Assembly: GCA_001804865.1 (NCBI GenBank)
Contig: MHBK01000024.1
Span: 1-64,000, forward strand
From: Lentisphaerae bacterium GWF2_57_35
GTDB lineage: Bacteria; Verrucomicrobiota; Kiritimatiellia; CAIQIC01; GWF2-57-35
DNA: 64,000 bases
Direction of reading: 5' to 3'
The first letter of the stretch is position 1. Each line of letters opens with the position of its first letter. A model generated the notes under the pieces. The model did not search any database and was not told where the DNA came from. It was given only the letters and a program-made list of their open reading frames with translations. The position numbers and the translations under genes are program-made. Positions 41,201 to 49,896 of this stretch are shown piece by piece.

Positions 41201-44043
41201 ACCGCCTGACTGCTATTATCTATCGGGTAAACGATGGTCCGCTCGGTTTCCCAAACGTTGGTGCTCTCAACTTCATAGAAACGCTCCGATTCGCTTATCC
41301 GATCCATCGAGGCGCGGTCAAGCGTGCCGTTGTTGTTGGCGTCCACGCCCTGCGCGGAGAGGTCCCCTCGATCATTGTATTCATAGAGCATGTCCGCTTG
41401 GAGCGGGCGGACCGTGCGGACCAGCAGACCGCGTGTGTCGTAATGGTTGGTCGTTGCGCCGGAGGCCGGTTCTCGAACGACGCTTTCGCGCCCGAGTTTG
41501 TCGGCGGCGCGGGCGGTCCAGTACGCTCCCTCAACCTCGCTGTAATACGCGTAGGTCCATTGTTTGCCGGAAGCGTCAGCCTCATAGGTGTAGTAGACCG
41601 GAGCGGCCGCCGTGCCGGTGACGCTCTTCGCCTTGCCGTCGGAAAGGTTCTCGGTGATCTCCGTGCCGCCGCCGGGCAAGGTCTTCGTGACAAGAAGGCC
41701 GCCTTGCTGGTAAGTCCAGGTTGCTTGCAGGCCCGTCTGATCGACTTGGTTGGTCATCTGTCCGGCACGATTGTACTGATAACGGTTTGTTAGGGCAAAC
41801 GAGCCGGCGGACTGAACCTCTTGGAGAACGCGTCCTTCCGCGTCGTATTGAAATGTCCGGGTGATCCCGCCCCGCGTTTCCGAGAGCACGCGTTTGAGAC
41901 CGTCGTACGTGTAGAGGGTCCGCAAACCTGTGCGTTCTTCGTCCCACTCCTTGCCGCAGCACAGCGACCAGCCGCTTGCGGAGTACGTGCCGTCCGAGTT
42001 GTAGGTCTTCACAACGTGGCCGAACGCGTCGAATTCAAACATTCGCCAATCCATGACGGAATAGCCGCTTCCGTCGAACACCTGACGTTCCTCTGAAACG
42101 AGCCGGCCCAACGAATCGTAAATCCGGACTTCACGGAGTGTCTTATACGCCACGCCCGAGGGGGCCGCCTTCGTTCCGTGCGTTGTCGTTTCCCGGATTG
42201 CGTTCCCGCCGTTGGTCGTGAACGTGTAGCTCCCGGACGGATAATCGAGAACCGCGACGGTCCCGGTTTCAAACGCAGTCGTCACGGTCTGGCCGTTCGG
42301 GTAGGATGCAAAAACAAGTTTCCCGGCTGAGAAGCCCGTGCCGTTGCGATCAAGATAGATATTTGTCGTCGTGAGCGTGATGCCGAACTCGCCGTGCTCT
42401 GAAATGACCTCTGTTGTTTCGCCCGCCCCGTTGGTGGAGTACGAGTATTCCGTGTAACGGACTTCATTCCCATCTACGTATTCGCGGACGGTTCTAGGCA
42501 TTTCCAGGCGTGGCCCGGTGGCAGCGAATACATTGGTCACGATCTTCATGCTGTTCGTGCCCCACGGCGAACGCTCGGAAGTGATCCGACCCGACGCGTC
42601 AAATGTCCATTCCTTCCAGCCGCCATCGGGATAGGTCTGCCGGGTGATCAGGCCCTTGGTCATGTCGTACGTGTTCGACGTGCAGAGCGCCATGCCCAGC
42701 GGGTCCACGGTTCTCGACTGCAAGATGTCGCCCCATACGGTGTTCGTTTGATACACGCTCTCGATCTGGCTGGCGATAATCCCGGAAGCGTCGGCTACCG
42801 TCTGCGTCTCGATTCGAAGTCCAGCGCTTTTGCTGATCGAAAGGGTTTCGATCCGAAGTCCGTTGGCCTGGCTCAGGGTCCACGAATTTCCCGAAGAAGT
42901 CTTGCTGTACTTCGTCGTGACGGCGCTATTGCCCTGCAACTGGACAACGAGCAAGTTCGTGATGTACGTCGTTCCGGGAAGCCGAACGGGGTTTTCAACC
43001 CGGTAGGACACGACGGACTCTGCGCTGTTGGTGATGTAGAAACCGGCCTCGTTGGTAGCGGTGAAAACGTTCGTGTAGTAGTTGATGTAATACAGGTAGT
43101 CGTCCGCGACGACCAAATCGACCAGCCCTTCCGGCAGTTTCAACTGCCGGAGCATGGCGAAGTTGTCGCGGAGCACGATCACATCGTCGCGCACCATGTT
43201 GTAGGTCAAACCCGCCGGACTGCTCCAGTAGAGCGAAGGTTCTTCCTGCTTCAAGTGAAGGTATCCGGCAGATTCGCCGCCGGAAGCCGTGCCGAGCCCG
43301 AAGAGCACGTTAATAGATCCCATTGACGAAGAAAAACTGCCGAGACTTTCGCAATCTCCACTCATGCACACGCATTTGACCTCAATCGTGTCTTCGACGT
43401 AAATGCTCGTGTCTGAGGCCAGCGTCGCGCGGACGGTAAGCGTTCCTTCCTCCGTGCCGGCCTCAATCCAACCGTCTTCCGAAATGGTGCAGTCTGCTAC
43501 GCCGCTGACGCTCCAGTTGACTTCAGGCTCCGAATCGTCGCAGGTATCGGCGACGACTTTCGCCCGGCATTTGCCTCCGACAGGCGCCACATCTTCGCTG
43601 AAAGTAATGTCCCGCAATACCACTTCTTGCTGAATCGCTGAATAATTGATGGATATATCTGCGCCGAACTCAGCTGGATTCGTCGGCGGCTGCCACGTCC
43701 CGCCGTCGTAGATGTGCAGGGTCGGGGTGTCTCCCGCGCAAAACATCGCCTTGGCGACTTTGGTCCGCCCGCCTTCGACCGTGCCTTCCACATCGTCCGA
43801 CCACGAGACATGAAACTTCTCGTCCGTCCAACCGCCCTCGGAAACCGTTACTTCCATCAGAATGGAACTGGTGATGCTGGAGAAATTGCAGTGGATGGCT
43901 CCGTAATGCCCCATATCCGATCCGTTTCCCGACCAATTCCCCTCAACACTGTAGCCGACTTGATAGAGATCGCCGAAGGAAGAAGCAACAAACGCCATTG
44001 TGAAACAAACAACCCAACTCATAAGAAATGATTTGCTCTTCAT
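38278..44043 (-). CDS. Giant secreted RHS/YD-repeat protein with variable C-terminal domain
   Basis: The 1921-residue protein has a signal peptide (MKSKSFLMSWVVCFTMAFVAS) and an Ig/Big-like domain (EVNWSVSGVADCTISEDGW). Dozens of YD repeats follow (YDGLKRVLSETRGGITRTFQYDAEGRVL, YGYDPATGRLIAQTNAMGYVEYSAYN). The RHS-associated core is DEETGAYDFGFRLYQPSQARFMSRDPITERGGLNLYSFVGNNPISRFDRLG near residues 1684-1734. After the core come about 187 residues of unique sequence, the usual place for a toxin or effector tip; no known toxin motif was recognised. The repeats form a shell that encloses the tip. Sec export plus the downstream lipoproteins point to a surface or periplasmic toxin, or a cargo shell of unknown use. 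Confidence 0.93.
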   Translation of the reverse strand: MKSKSFLMSWVVCFTMAFVASSFGDLYQVGYSVEGNWSGNGSDMGHYGAIHCNFSSITSSILMEVTVSEGGWTDEKFHVSWSDDVEGTVEGGRTKVAKAMFCAGDTPTLHIYDGGTWQPPTNPAEFGADISINYSAIQQEVVLRDITFSEDVAPVGGKCRAKVVADTCDDSEPEVNWSVSGVADCTISEDGWIEAGTEEGTLTVRATLASDTSIYVEDTIEVKCVCMSGDCESLGSFSSSMGSINVLFGLGTASGGESAGYLHLKQEEPSLYWSSPAGLTYNMVRDDVIVLRDNFAMLRQLKLPEGLVDLVVADDYLYYINYYTNVFTATNEAGFYITNSAESVVSYRVENPVRLPGTTYITNLLVVQLQGNSAVTTKYSKTSSGNSWTLSQANGLRIETLSISKSAGLRIETQTVADASGIIASQIESVYQTNTVWGDILQSRTVDPLGMALCTSNTYDMTKGLITRQTYPDGGWKEWTFDASGRITSERSPWGTNSMKIVTNVFAATGPRLEMPRTVREYVDGNEVRYTEYSYSTNGAGETTEVISEHGEFGITLTTTNIYLDRNGTGFSAGKLVFASYPNGQTVTTAFETGTVAVLDYPSGSYTFTTNGGNAIRETTTHGTKAAPSGVAYKTLREVRIYDSLGRLVSEERQVFDGSGYSVMDWRMFEFDAFGHVVKTYNSDGTYSASGWSLCCGKEWDEERTGLRTLYTYDGLKRVLSETRGGITRTFQYDAEGRVLQEVQSAGSFALTNRYQYNRAGQMTNQVDQTGLQATWTYQQGGLLVTKTLPGGGTEITENLSDGKAKSVTGTAAAPVYYTYEADASGKQWTYAYYSEVEGAYWTARAADKLGRESVVREPASGATTNHYDTRGLLVRTVRPLQADMLYEYNDRGDLSAQGVDANNNGTLDRASMDRISESERFYEVESTNVWETERTIVYPIDNSSQAVTNSVVRQRRNGWSGGLVSARESVDVYGQTTRMLGFVTRSTTGEIRTVSYPDSNRESREEYANGRLILSVSRWGVTNGFQYDDLGRKTAEINTEFGTTAITYNHLGQVQQVTDPSGAITGYGYDPATGRLIAQTNAMGYVEYSAYNLRGNLTNRWGNAVYPTAYTFDEMGRMTAMTLWRDDAGSGDATRWHYDPATGLLTNKVYADGQGPTYAYTAAGQLASRTWARGVSTLYAQDSLGQVTNINYSDATPDVSLTFDRMGRVKTATDATGTRTNVYSVQGAILTEGTALGTLLNHTVDAFGRSSGLRLGNEYALGYVYNSAGQFASITAAVASVTSVVEYAYVPNSARLSQHSITRQGSGSSLVTTRAYETNRNLVLQHKNAYGAETVSQFDYQNNALGQRTRMTMSGAVMPGGLAGSYWEYSYDSRGQVTGAMRRFEDGSAVQLSHGFAYDDIGNRVVVSESGRTNAYQANQLNQYTQRTVQGWVNLRGNADPEATVTLNNSPVDRRGSYWSTERYFTNTAADVWAELSAIGVLLGGATNGEDIVAVDTGHVFLARTPEAFAYDADGNLTQDARFLYEWDSENRLVVAETRSNLQSATPRVRLAFTYDNQGRRVRKTVESGFIGGAYSTTSVITFVWNDWLQIADVCASSTSFKLWGLDLSGTMQGAGGVGGLLATVQSGATYFVSEDANGNVTEYVDTNGTVVAHWEYDVFGNALVLTGAKRDDFSHWFSSKPLDEETGAYDFGFRLYQPSQARFMSRDPITERGGLNLYSFVGNNPISRFDRLGLASFDQNIKWRYEVVYRNIGPLGLGDIGSWLGTGSGNAVSISLSGSAAKRRKPCWEAATLIVYAEPTKNSSFSKVEDSSDPARLWQYDEYYKTYSLRYQPFVTLEYPGSVVAEKLWNADQYVPGFGPNDGGGYIYRTFTRQGNLMPYKSVKITVKREVLVYVDGSGNEILPVLTFNLEDKLGEALK

Positions 44044-44048
44044 GTTGA

Positions 44049-45914
44049 TTAGCGCTCCAGAGGTGAAAGAATGGTTAAACCGATGGCATTTTCCGAATCT
44101 TGCGACGCCCCGACAATGGGGTTTCGTCCTTGCAGGTATTCGGTCAGGTTGTTGGCTCCATCTGAATCAGGATCGCCGTTCGGGCCGTTTCGAATATTGC
44201 CGCTTCCGTCGTCGCCCGGGTCCAACCCGTAGGATAGCTCCCACCAATCCGGCAGGCCGTCCGAATCCGTATCCAGGGCCAGGGTGATGTTGACGCCAGT
44301 CACTCGATGGCTGACGGCCACGGCATTCGAATGCTGTCCGGCGACCTCAAAGAACGTGTGTTCGCCGTCATAGTCTTGGTCAATAAACGCTCGAACGTAG
44401 TAATTTGAGGCTGGAAGCCCAAGAATGGCATAATTAACAGGAAACGAGAGATAGGTCACGCCACCCGTGTCGCTTGGCGAGCCTTGAATCCAAGGAATGG
44501 AAAAGCTGTAGGTTTTGTCGAAGCTGTTGGAAGTAGGCGCCGCCACTACATAGACATCGCCCGTCGCGGTTCCCGAATAAGAGATCGTACCCCAAAGGGA
44601 CGGGACATCCTGCAGCGTCATGTTGATGCCGCCCAGATTCGAGGTCACGTAGGTAGAAGACGAACTATAGAGCCCCCAGGGTTCCCATGCGTCGCGGCTG
44701 TGGTTGTTGTTGATATCGAGGAAGCTCCGGAACCAGTAGGATCGCGGTATGGCCACGGCGTTGTTTGTGTAAGGTCCGGGGCTGGAGAGGGAGGCGGAGC
44801 AGCCGATCGACCAGCCATCCTCATAAACCGAAGCCAGGGCGAAAATCGTTCCCGTCTCAGCGCCACTGTACGAAATCACTCCTGACACGCTGACGGGATG
44901 GGATGCGGCATTATTTGGGTCCGAGTGATACATCATAATTTCACGCGAATCCGAAAAGCCGTCTCCGTCCGAGTCAAAGGGCGAACCCAACGCATACAGG
45001 CGCGGAGTCGCCCAAACGTTCGTCACGTCGTGGTCTGTCCACTCGATCCAGTTGGTGGAGGCGCTAACGTTCGTCGTCGCCGCCAAATCCCACCAGAATT
45101 CCATCAGGTCGGCCGAATGGAAGACATCGAGCCTGTTCGTGTAACAATTCGTCGGATAAGTGGCGGCGTTGTAAGGGTAGGCGATGGTCAGTCGGATAAA
45201 GTTGGTCGTTTTTTCGATGGCCGTGAAACAGAAGTTCGAGACCGGAGGGCCTTGGTAACTCATCAGCACCATCCCTCCGCTCAGACCAGAAGCAAGCGCT
45301 TGCATTTCTACTTTTTCCGCCAGGCGCGACTCTACATAGAGGAAGTCCTCGGCGTAAATTTCCGGAATGAGAGTCACTTCCAGGGCCACCCTCGCAGGAT
45401 CGTAGAATCGGGTCATCCAATTAATGTACGAAGGCGTGTAGCGCCCGGAAAACAGATCGGGATGAGTTTCTTTCAAGAACCATCTCGGATCATAGCCGGG
45501 CTCGGGCGGCAGGCTCAGGACCAGTTCCCCCTTTTCGTTGTAGAAAAGAGTGGAGCGGCTTGTGCGGTCCTCGACCAGCCAGAGCCGATAAGATGGAACC
45601 GCATTGAGATAACGCACGATTAATTTCTTCGTGAAATCAGAGGAAAACTGCCGGGGATTAAATGGGAGGACTCTGCCCGTGGGCTGACGCAAGACCGACT
45701 CGCCCGTTTCGTCGGGCAACGCCAAGGGCAGCCAGTCGAATTGACAGGCCTTGAACCACAAGTCCAGGTCGGCGGCGTCCGACACTCGCGAAGCCATCAA
45801 CGCGTTATACTGCTCCAAGTCCACCGCCGGCTCCTGAACCTTCGATGTGGCCCATGCCGCCATCGCCGACAACACGGACACAAAAACCAAGCCGACGCGA
45901 ATAGTTACCTTCAT
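44049..45914 (-). CDS. Secreted multidomain protein upstream of the RHS gene
   Basis: The 621-residue protein starts MKVTIRVGLVFVSVLSAMAAW behind GGAGGGGGAG. It lacks a known catalytic domain. The middle has two or three carboxypeptidase-regulatory-like or pre-albumin-like beta domains (GVISYSGAETGTIFALASV, GTISYSGTATGDVYVVAAPT). The C-terminal end has thrombospondin-type-3 calcium loops (LDTDSDGLPDWWELSYGLDPGDD, NGDPDSDGANNLTEYLQGRNP), often used as surface-attachment linkers. It ends 5 bases before the RHS start, so the two are cotranscribed and may act together at the surface. Confidence 0.75.
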   Translation of the reverse strand: MKVTIRVGLVFVSVLSAMAAWATSKVQEPAVDLEQYNALMASRVSDAADLDLWFKACQFDWLPLALPDETGESVLRQPTGRVLPFNPRQFSSDFTKKLIVRYLNAVPSYRLWLVEDRTSRSTLFYNEKGELVLSLPPEPGYDPRWFLKETHPDLFSGRYTPSYINWMTRFYDPARVALEVTLIPEIYAEDFLYVESRLAEKVEMQALASGLSGGMVLMSYQGPPVSNFCFTAIEKTTNFIRLTIAYPYNAATYPTNCYTNRLDVFHSADLMEFWWDLAATTNVSASTNWIEWTDHDVTNVWATPRLYALGSPFDSDGDGFSDSREIMMYHSDPNNAASHPVSVSGVISYSGAETGTIFALASVYEDGWSIGCSASLSSPGPYTNNAVAIPRSYWFRSFLDINNNHSRDAWEPWGLYSSSSTYVTSNLGGINMTLQDVPSLWGTISYSGTATGDVYVVAAPTSNSFDKTYSFSIPWIQGSPSDTGGVTYLSFPVNYAILGLPASNYYVRAFIDQDYDGEHTFFEVAGQHSNAVAVSHRVTGVNITLALDTDSDGLPDWWELSYGLDPGDDGSGNIRNGPNGDPDSDGANNLTEYLQGRNPIVGASQDSENAIGLTILSPLER

Positions 45915-46024
45915 TACTCCCCCTCCTTGTGTTTCTGAGGAAACGGTCCCTCTCTCGCTCATAATTCGCGCCAACGATGTTAACTGATAAAAAACAAAGA
46001 GGCGCGGACAATCCAACTTTTGCA

Positions 46025-46149
46025 TTTCCCTCGAGGCACTGGCATGCCTGTCACAGAAACACAAAGACAAGAAAGCCGCGCCCCAGGTGGGGGCGTGTTT
46101 CTGTCAGTGTTATTTCTGTGACTCTCAACGTGCCAGTTTTCGAGAGAAA
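46025..46149. repeat. Long imperfect inverted repeat upstream of the RHS operon
   Basis: The left arm (46025-46084) and right arm (46089-46149) of about 60 bases are largely complementary. Matching blocks are CTCGA/TCGAG, ACTGGCA/TGCCAGT, TCACAGAAA/TTTCTGTGA, AGAAA/TTTCT and GCCCC/GGGGC, around a 4-base loop. It starts about 110 bases before the secreted partner of the RHS protein. It could be a large leader hairpin or a MITE. Confidence 0.5.
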
Positions 46150-46274
46150 CAACTGCTGCAAAACGCAAAACTGATTTATCAAAGATCGTCTTCTCCCAGC
46201 CCAACTGCGAGAAGCATTGTCAGCTTACAAAACACACAGACAAAGGCGAGCAGTTTTTTCGATAAACCCCGATC

Positions 46275-46309
46275 CTTAGCGAACGGGCCAGGGTGGCCCG
46301 TTCGCTAAG
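46275..46309. repeat. Perfect 15-bp hairpin
   Basis: CTTAGCGAACGGGCC pairs with GGCCCGTTCGCTAAG across AGGGT. There is no U tract. REP-like; it lies in the long gap between the RHS operon and the methyltransferase. Confidence 0.55.
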
Positions 46310-46617
46310 AATATAAGGTTCCGTACGCCGTGAATGGAGGGGGCAAGGTGTTCGGTTGGCGAAAAACGGGACACGCGAGGGCAAAAAGGTCGCCAAGGGA
46401 ATCTGAAAGCGGCATGGGGCGTGGAAACGGGCAGACCTCGGATGTGCTCGGGAACCTGCGGACATTCCGTTACGCGCGAGGGGCTACGAAGTGCCGGAAT
46501 CCTCGTTTCGACCGGGACGGCCGGGTTTTCGCTTGGGGATCCATTGGTGCAGGAACAGCCACCCCATGCATTTTTCCCTGCTTCGCTAATGATCGGGGGC
46601 TGTAGTTCAACAAAGAA
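46310..46617. other. Unexplained 308-base gap
   Basis: Short open frames here have no protein-like composition. The stretch is GC rich with several small inverted repeats (GACCGGGACGGCCGGGTTTT region near 46515-46540). It has no recognisable promoter or known RNA. It could hold a small RNA, or the 5-prime region of something divergent from the methyltransferase; neither is supported. Confidence 0.3.
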
Positions 46618-47508
46618 TTAAAACGGCGCGGCCGTGCCGATTTTGCTTTGCAGGGCGGCTTCGGCAATGGAGCGTCCGTCGCTCAGCTTTGGCGTGCGGC
46701 GGGGCACCCACATGCGGCGCTTTGCGCGCACGACGATGTTGCTGCCCAGCATGAAGAACAGGGCATAATCCAAAACGTGCGCCAGCCAGAACAAGCCCTG
46801 AAAAAAGGCATAAATCCGCAGCGCCTTCTGAAGCCGACGGGCGGCATCCTCGTCATTATCGTCGTCCTGTACGGACGGATAACCGGACAGCCACTGAAGA
46901 AGCGCGCCGGTCATTTCGACAAAAAACTGGGAGTAGGTGTGCGACTCCTGCACATCGAAGCCGTCTTTCAGCACCTCGAAAAGCTGCGATTCGGTATAGC
47001 CCGGGCGCGCCAGGGGGCGGGATTTGTCCACCAAGCCGGTCAGCTCGCGGAAGATGCGCACCAACGACCAGGGACGCGCGCGGGGCACGCTGATGACCAA
47101 TCGTCCGGAGGCTTTGAGCACGCGATGGCATTCGGCGATGAATTTCTCGTCGTCCGCCAGATATTCGAGATGATCGGCCACCACCATAGCGTCAAACTGG
47201 CCGTTTTCGAACGGCAGCGCCGCCCCTTCCACCATCGAAATATTTTCGCGCACCAGCTTCCGCAGCGCCTCGAATTTCGACGCGCCGACCGCGGAACTAT
47301 GCCATCGGCAGCCCTTTATTACATTCGATTGGCGCAGGTTGTAACTCGTCGCCTCGTCATTAACCAAATCCAGGCAAGCCTGACTGTCCACCGGCCCCAG
47401 AATGCCGACGATTTCCCGCAACCGCATTTTCTGAAGCCACAGATAACCAAATAGTTTCAGCTTAAGCTGCTCAGCCGACCACGTGCCTTTGGACGAATTT
47501 CTAAACAT
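46618..47508 (-). CDS. Class I SAM-dependent methyltransferase with C-terminal hydrophobic segment
   Basis: The 296-residue protein starts MFRNSSKGTWSAEQLKLKLF. It has a methyltransf_11-like core: CLDLVNDEATSYNLRQSNV, a diverged motif I; VEGAALPFENGQFDAMVVADHLEYL; and VLKASGRLVISVPR. After the core is a hydrophobic stretch (FFQGLFWLAHVLDYALFFMLGSNIVV) that may bind the membrane. Family members with this tail often act on lipids or polyprenyl-linked substrates; the substrate is unknown. Confidence 0.8.
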   Translation of the reverse strand: MFRNSSKGTWSAEQLKLKLFGYLWLQKMRLREIVGILGPVDSQACLDLVNDEATSYNLRQSNVIKGCRWHSSAVGASKFEALRKLVRENISMVEGAALPFENGQFDAMVVADHLEYLADDEKFIAECHRVLKASGRLVISVPRARPWSLVRIFRELTGLVDKSRPLARPGYTESQLFEVLKDGFDVQESHTYSQFFVEMTGALLQWLSGYPSVQDDDNDEDAARRLQKALRIYAFFQGLFWLAHVLDYALFFMLGSNIVVRAKRRMWVPRRTPKLSDGRSIAEAALQSKIGTAAPF

Positions 47509-47594
47509 AGTGCCGCCATGATAGCAGATTCCACCCGAGAGTTGTCTAGAAAAAGAGGGATTCCAAGAAAACAGCCTGTCCTCCGAAAAAGGAC

Positions 47595-47614
47595 CGCAGG
47601 CATTCTTGCCTGCG
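47595..47614. repeat. REP-like hairpin with ATTCTT loop
   Basis: CGCAGGC, loop ATTCTT, GCCTGCG. On the other strand the loop is AAGAAT, as in the hairpin at 19088-19107. It lies in the gap after the protease gene. Confidence 0.45.
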
Positions 47615-47734
47615 ATGCGAGGCAAGCCGTGATCCTCATCGTAGCCGACGGAAGCGCGGCCGAAGTCGCAGTTTGCTCATGTTGTGTTATCATTTTTTTT
47701 ACGATCGCAATGGGGGTCCGGAAAGCGCATCGCA

Positions 47735-49738
47735 TCAGGGAACGCGCTTCAACTCGACGGCGTCGAACTGCAAGGAGCCGCTGCCTCCCGCCCCGCTGAC
47801 ATTCACGACGACATGAGCGGCATTGGCGGAGACCGGCGCGGTCGCGGTGAACGCCTTTTGGGTCCAGGCGGCATGAACGTCGTTTAAAAGGAGCCGACTG
47901 GTGCTGATGCAACTTCCGAAGGAATAAAACTCCACTTTGAATTCCTGGACGGCCGCAGTCCACGTATTGTCCGCCCAGAACCAGGCGGAAGCCTGGTAGG
48001 TCGTAAGGGCATTGACGGCGGACTCCTGCCAAAAACCGCCGAAATTTTCGTGCGTGCCGCCCCACGTTGTTTTTACGACGCCCTCCCATTCGCCCTCCCG
48101 CGCGCGCCAGCTTTCGCGGGCGGCATTGCCCCATTTCCCGGCGTAGGAATCCGGCAGGCCCGCCGTCCAATGATACGCGTCGGAATCGGTATTTCCCGGC
48201 GCTTCGAAACCGGCATTTCGCAGCAGATTGGTCGGACCGGATTCGTCTTTGATCAGGCGATAGGTCCTGACGCCTTCCGGGCCGTTGGTGTCGGCCAATG
48301 AAACGCCGTACGCGGAAGCCGTGATCGCGCCGCCGCAAGGGCTCCACGCCGGATGCGCGAGATCGGAGCAGGCTTGCAGCCGGTAGCAGCCGCCCGGCAG
48401 GGTCGCCCACTCGCTGACCGCGGCCTGGGTCGAAACCTCCAACCCGGAGGGCGTTGGATCGGTGCGATTCAGCCGAAGCGTCCCGTCGCCGATCACGACC
48501 ATGCCATAGGTCCAGGAAGGCATCCAAAAATAGCCCCAAGACTGAAGCTCGTTGAACCACTGCACAAACGCGCCGCCGATCGATTGGCCTTGCGCCAGCG
48601 GCTTATAGAATTCCTCGTCATAGAGCATGCCCCCGGTTTTGGCGCTACCCCAGCAGACCAAGCCGGCATTGGTCAAATTGAACGCGGCGGCGCCGGCCAG
48701 ATAGCCGTCGCTTGAATAGTCGGACCCGGAGCAAACGAAGAACGAATACATCAAGGCCGGCGGAGTCTGCTCGCGATAATTACGGCAATAAACCCATTCG
48801 AATCCCACCGAGGGATTCGTAAAGGAATGCCCCAACGGATAGCCGTGGGATTTCACGAAAACAAGCTCGTAGGAGTTGGATAACCGCGACAAATAGTTCG
48901 TCATGACGGTCGCCGATGGATTAATGACGCTGACGACATTTCCAGCGCCGTACAAACGCCCGACTTGTTCCACGTCCTCGCCGCCGTAATCGGCCCAATC
49001 GTCGTCGATAAAAACCAACGCCCGCCGGTCAGGACGGAGCCGCCCGGCTCGATAGGCCAAGTCTTTATCGAAGTAAGCATTCAGCAGCGGGATTTCCGGC
49101 CCCAAGCTCGACAGATTATCCGCCTTCATGCGCGACACCCAGATTTCCAGGTCGAGATTCCCGCTCCGCGCGTCATATTTGCCCTCGGCATACGGCAGCT
49201 CATTGTCCAGGTCGTGCCACGAACCGTCGAGGTCCATGTAAAATAAGTCGCAGGGAAAATCCTCGTAGCCGTCGTCGCCATAACCAAAGTCGTCCATCAT
49301 TTCATACAACGCATAGGGAATGGCGCCGATCAACACGGCCCCAGCCAGCGAATTCGATGCGGCATACAACCCGGCCAGATAGGAACGCAACGATTCCGCG
49401 CTGCCCGAATCGTAGCGGTAGACGACGGGCGTCCAGCCGTCGAGACAGAGAGCTTGCCGATACGATTCCAGCTTATTGGAAATGGCGACCAGTACATTGG
49501 AATGAACCACCAGACAAACCCGATTCGAACCGGACGAGGCCCCCATGAGCTTTGCGTCAGTGATCAGCCGCCCGGCCAGCGACCCGGTGCAAGCCGGCGC
49601 CTCGTGCGACGGCTTGGGCCCGCCCAGCGGGTCCATCCAGCGGGTCACCACGGGAAGGGGACGCTCCTTCGCCGCTTCGGCCGTCGATCCGATTATCCAT
49701 ACGGCCAAACCCGCCCACAGCCAGGGAGAAATAGACAT
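47735..49738 (-). CDS. Secreted gingipain-like (peptidase C25-like) protein with carbohydrate-binding-type tail
   Basis: The 667-residue protein starts MSISPWLWAGLAVWIIGSTA, a signal peptide. The middle resembles caspase-fold C25 peptidases: SNKLESYRQALCLDGWTPVVYRYDSG, LAGAVLIGAIPYALYE and LDLEIWVSRM. The candidate catalytic dyad is His298 in FVKSHGYPLGHSF and Cys336 in YSFFVCSGSDYS. The last 170 residues form a CBM4/9-like jelly roll (NLLRNAGFEAPGN, AVELKRVP). Catalysis is inferred from spacing only. The frame stays open to 49891 through the palindrome, but the family start is 49738. Confidence 0.7.
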   Translation of the reverse strand: MSISPWLWAGLAVWIIGSTAEAAKERPLPVVTRWMDPLGGPKPSHEAPACTGSLAGRLITDAKLMGASSGSNRVCLVVHSNVLVAISNKLESYRQALCLDGWTPVVYRYDSGSAESLRSYLAGLYAASNSLAGAVLIGAIPYALYEMMDDFGYGDDGYEDFPCDLFYMDLDGSWHDLDNELPYAEGKYDARSGNLDLEIWVSRMKADNLSSLGPEIPLLNAYFDKDLAYRAGRLRPDRRALVFIDDDWADYGGEDVEQVGRLYGAGNVVSVINPSATVMTNYLSRLSNSYELVFVKSHGYPLGHSFTNPSVGFEWVYCRNYREQTPPALMYSFFVCSGSDYSSDGYLAGAAAFNLTNAGLVCWGSAKTGGMLYDEEFYKPLAQGQSIGGAFVQWFNELQSWGYFWMPSWTYGMVVIGDGTLRLNRTDPTPSGLEVSTQAAVSEWATLPGGCYRLQACSDLAHPAWSPCGGAITASAYGVSLADTNGPEGVRTYRLIKDESGPTNLLRNAGFEAPGNTDSDAYHWTAGLPDSYAGKWGNAARESWRAREGEWEGVVKTTWGGTHENFGGFWQESAVNALTTYQASAWFWADNTWTAAVQEFKVEFYSFGSCISTSRLLLNDVHAAWTQKAFTATAPVSANAAHVVVNVSGAGGSGSLQFDAVELKRVP

Positions 49739-49860
49739 GAAAACCTCTTTAATGGGTGCTAACAAGGAAGCTACAAAAAACGGCAGCTCCTGTTTAGCCG
49801 ACGCAAAATGGCCCCTCCGCCGGATACGATCTTCCCATGTTTGGATAAACGGTGTAATAA

Positions 49861-49881
49861 ATTTCCAATCATTGGAAAAAA
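49861..49881. promoter_or_regulatory. Single palindrome TTTCCAATCATTGGAAA
   Basis: The core CCAATCATTGG (49865-49875) is identical to both cores near tsaE. Its centre is 27 bases upstream of the nucleoside kinase ATG, the same distance as for the near site at tsaE. Only one copy is present here. Confidence 0.55.
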
Positions 49882-49896
49882 CGGGAGCCATGACGC

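Noticed and set aside
39544..41793. Two plus-strand frames of 260 and 476 codons inside the RHS gene
   Set aside because: They are antisense shadows of YD repeats; periodic RHS sequence often gives long opposite-strand frames.
49739..49891. N-terminal extension of the C25-like protein (MAPVFSNDWK...)
   Set aside because: It covers the palindrome and lacks a signal peptide; the ATG at 49738 begins one.
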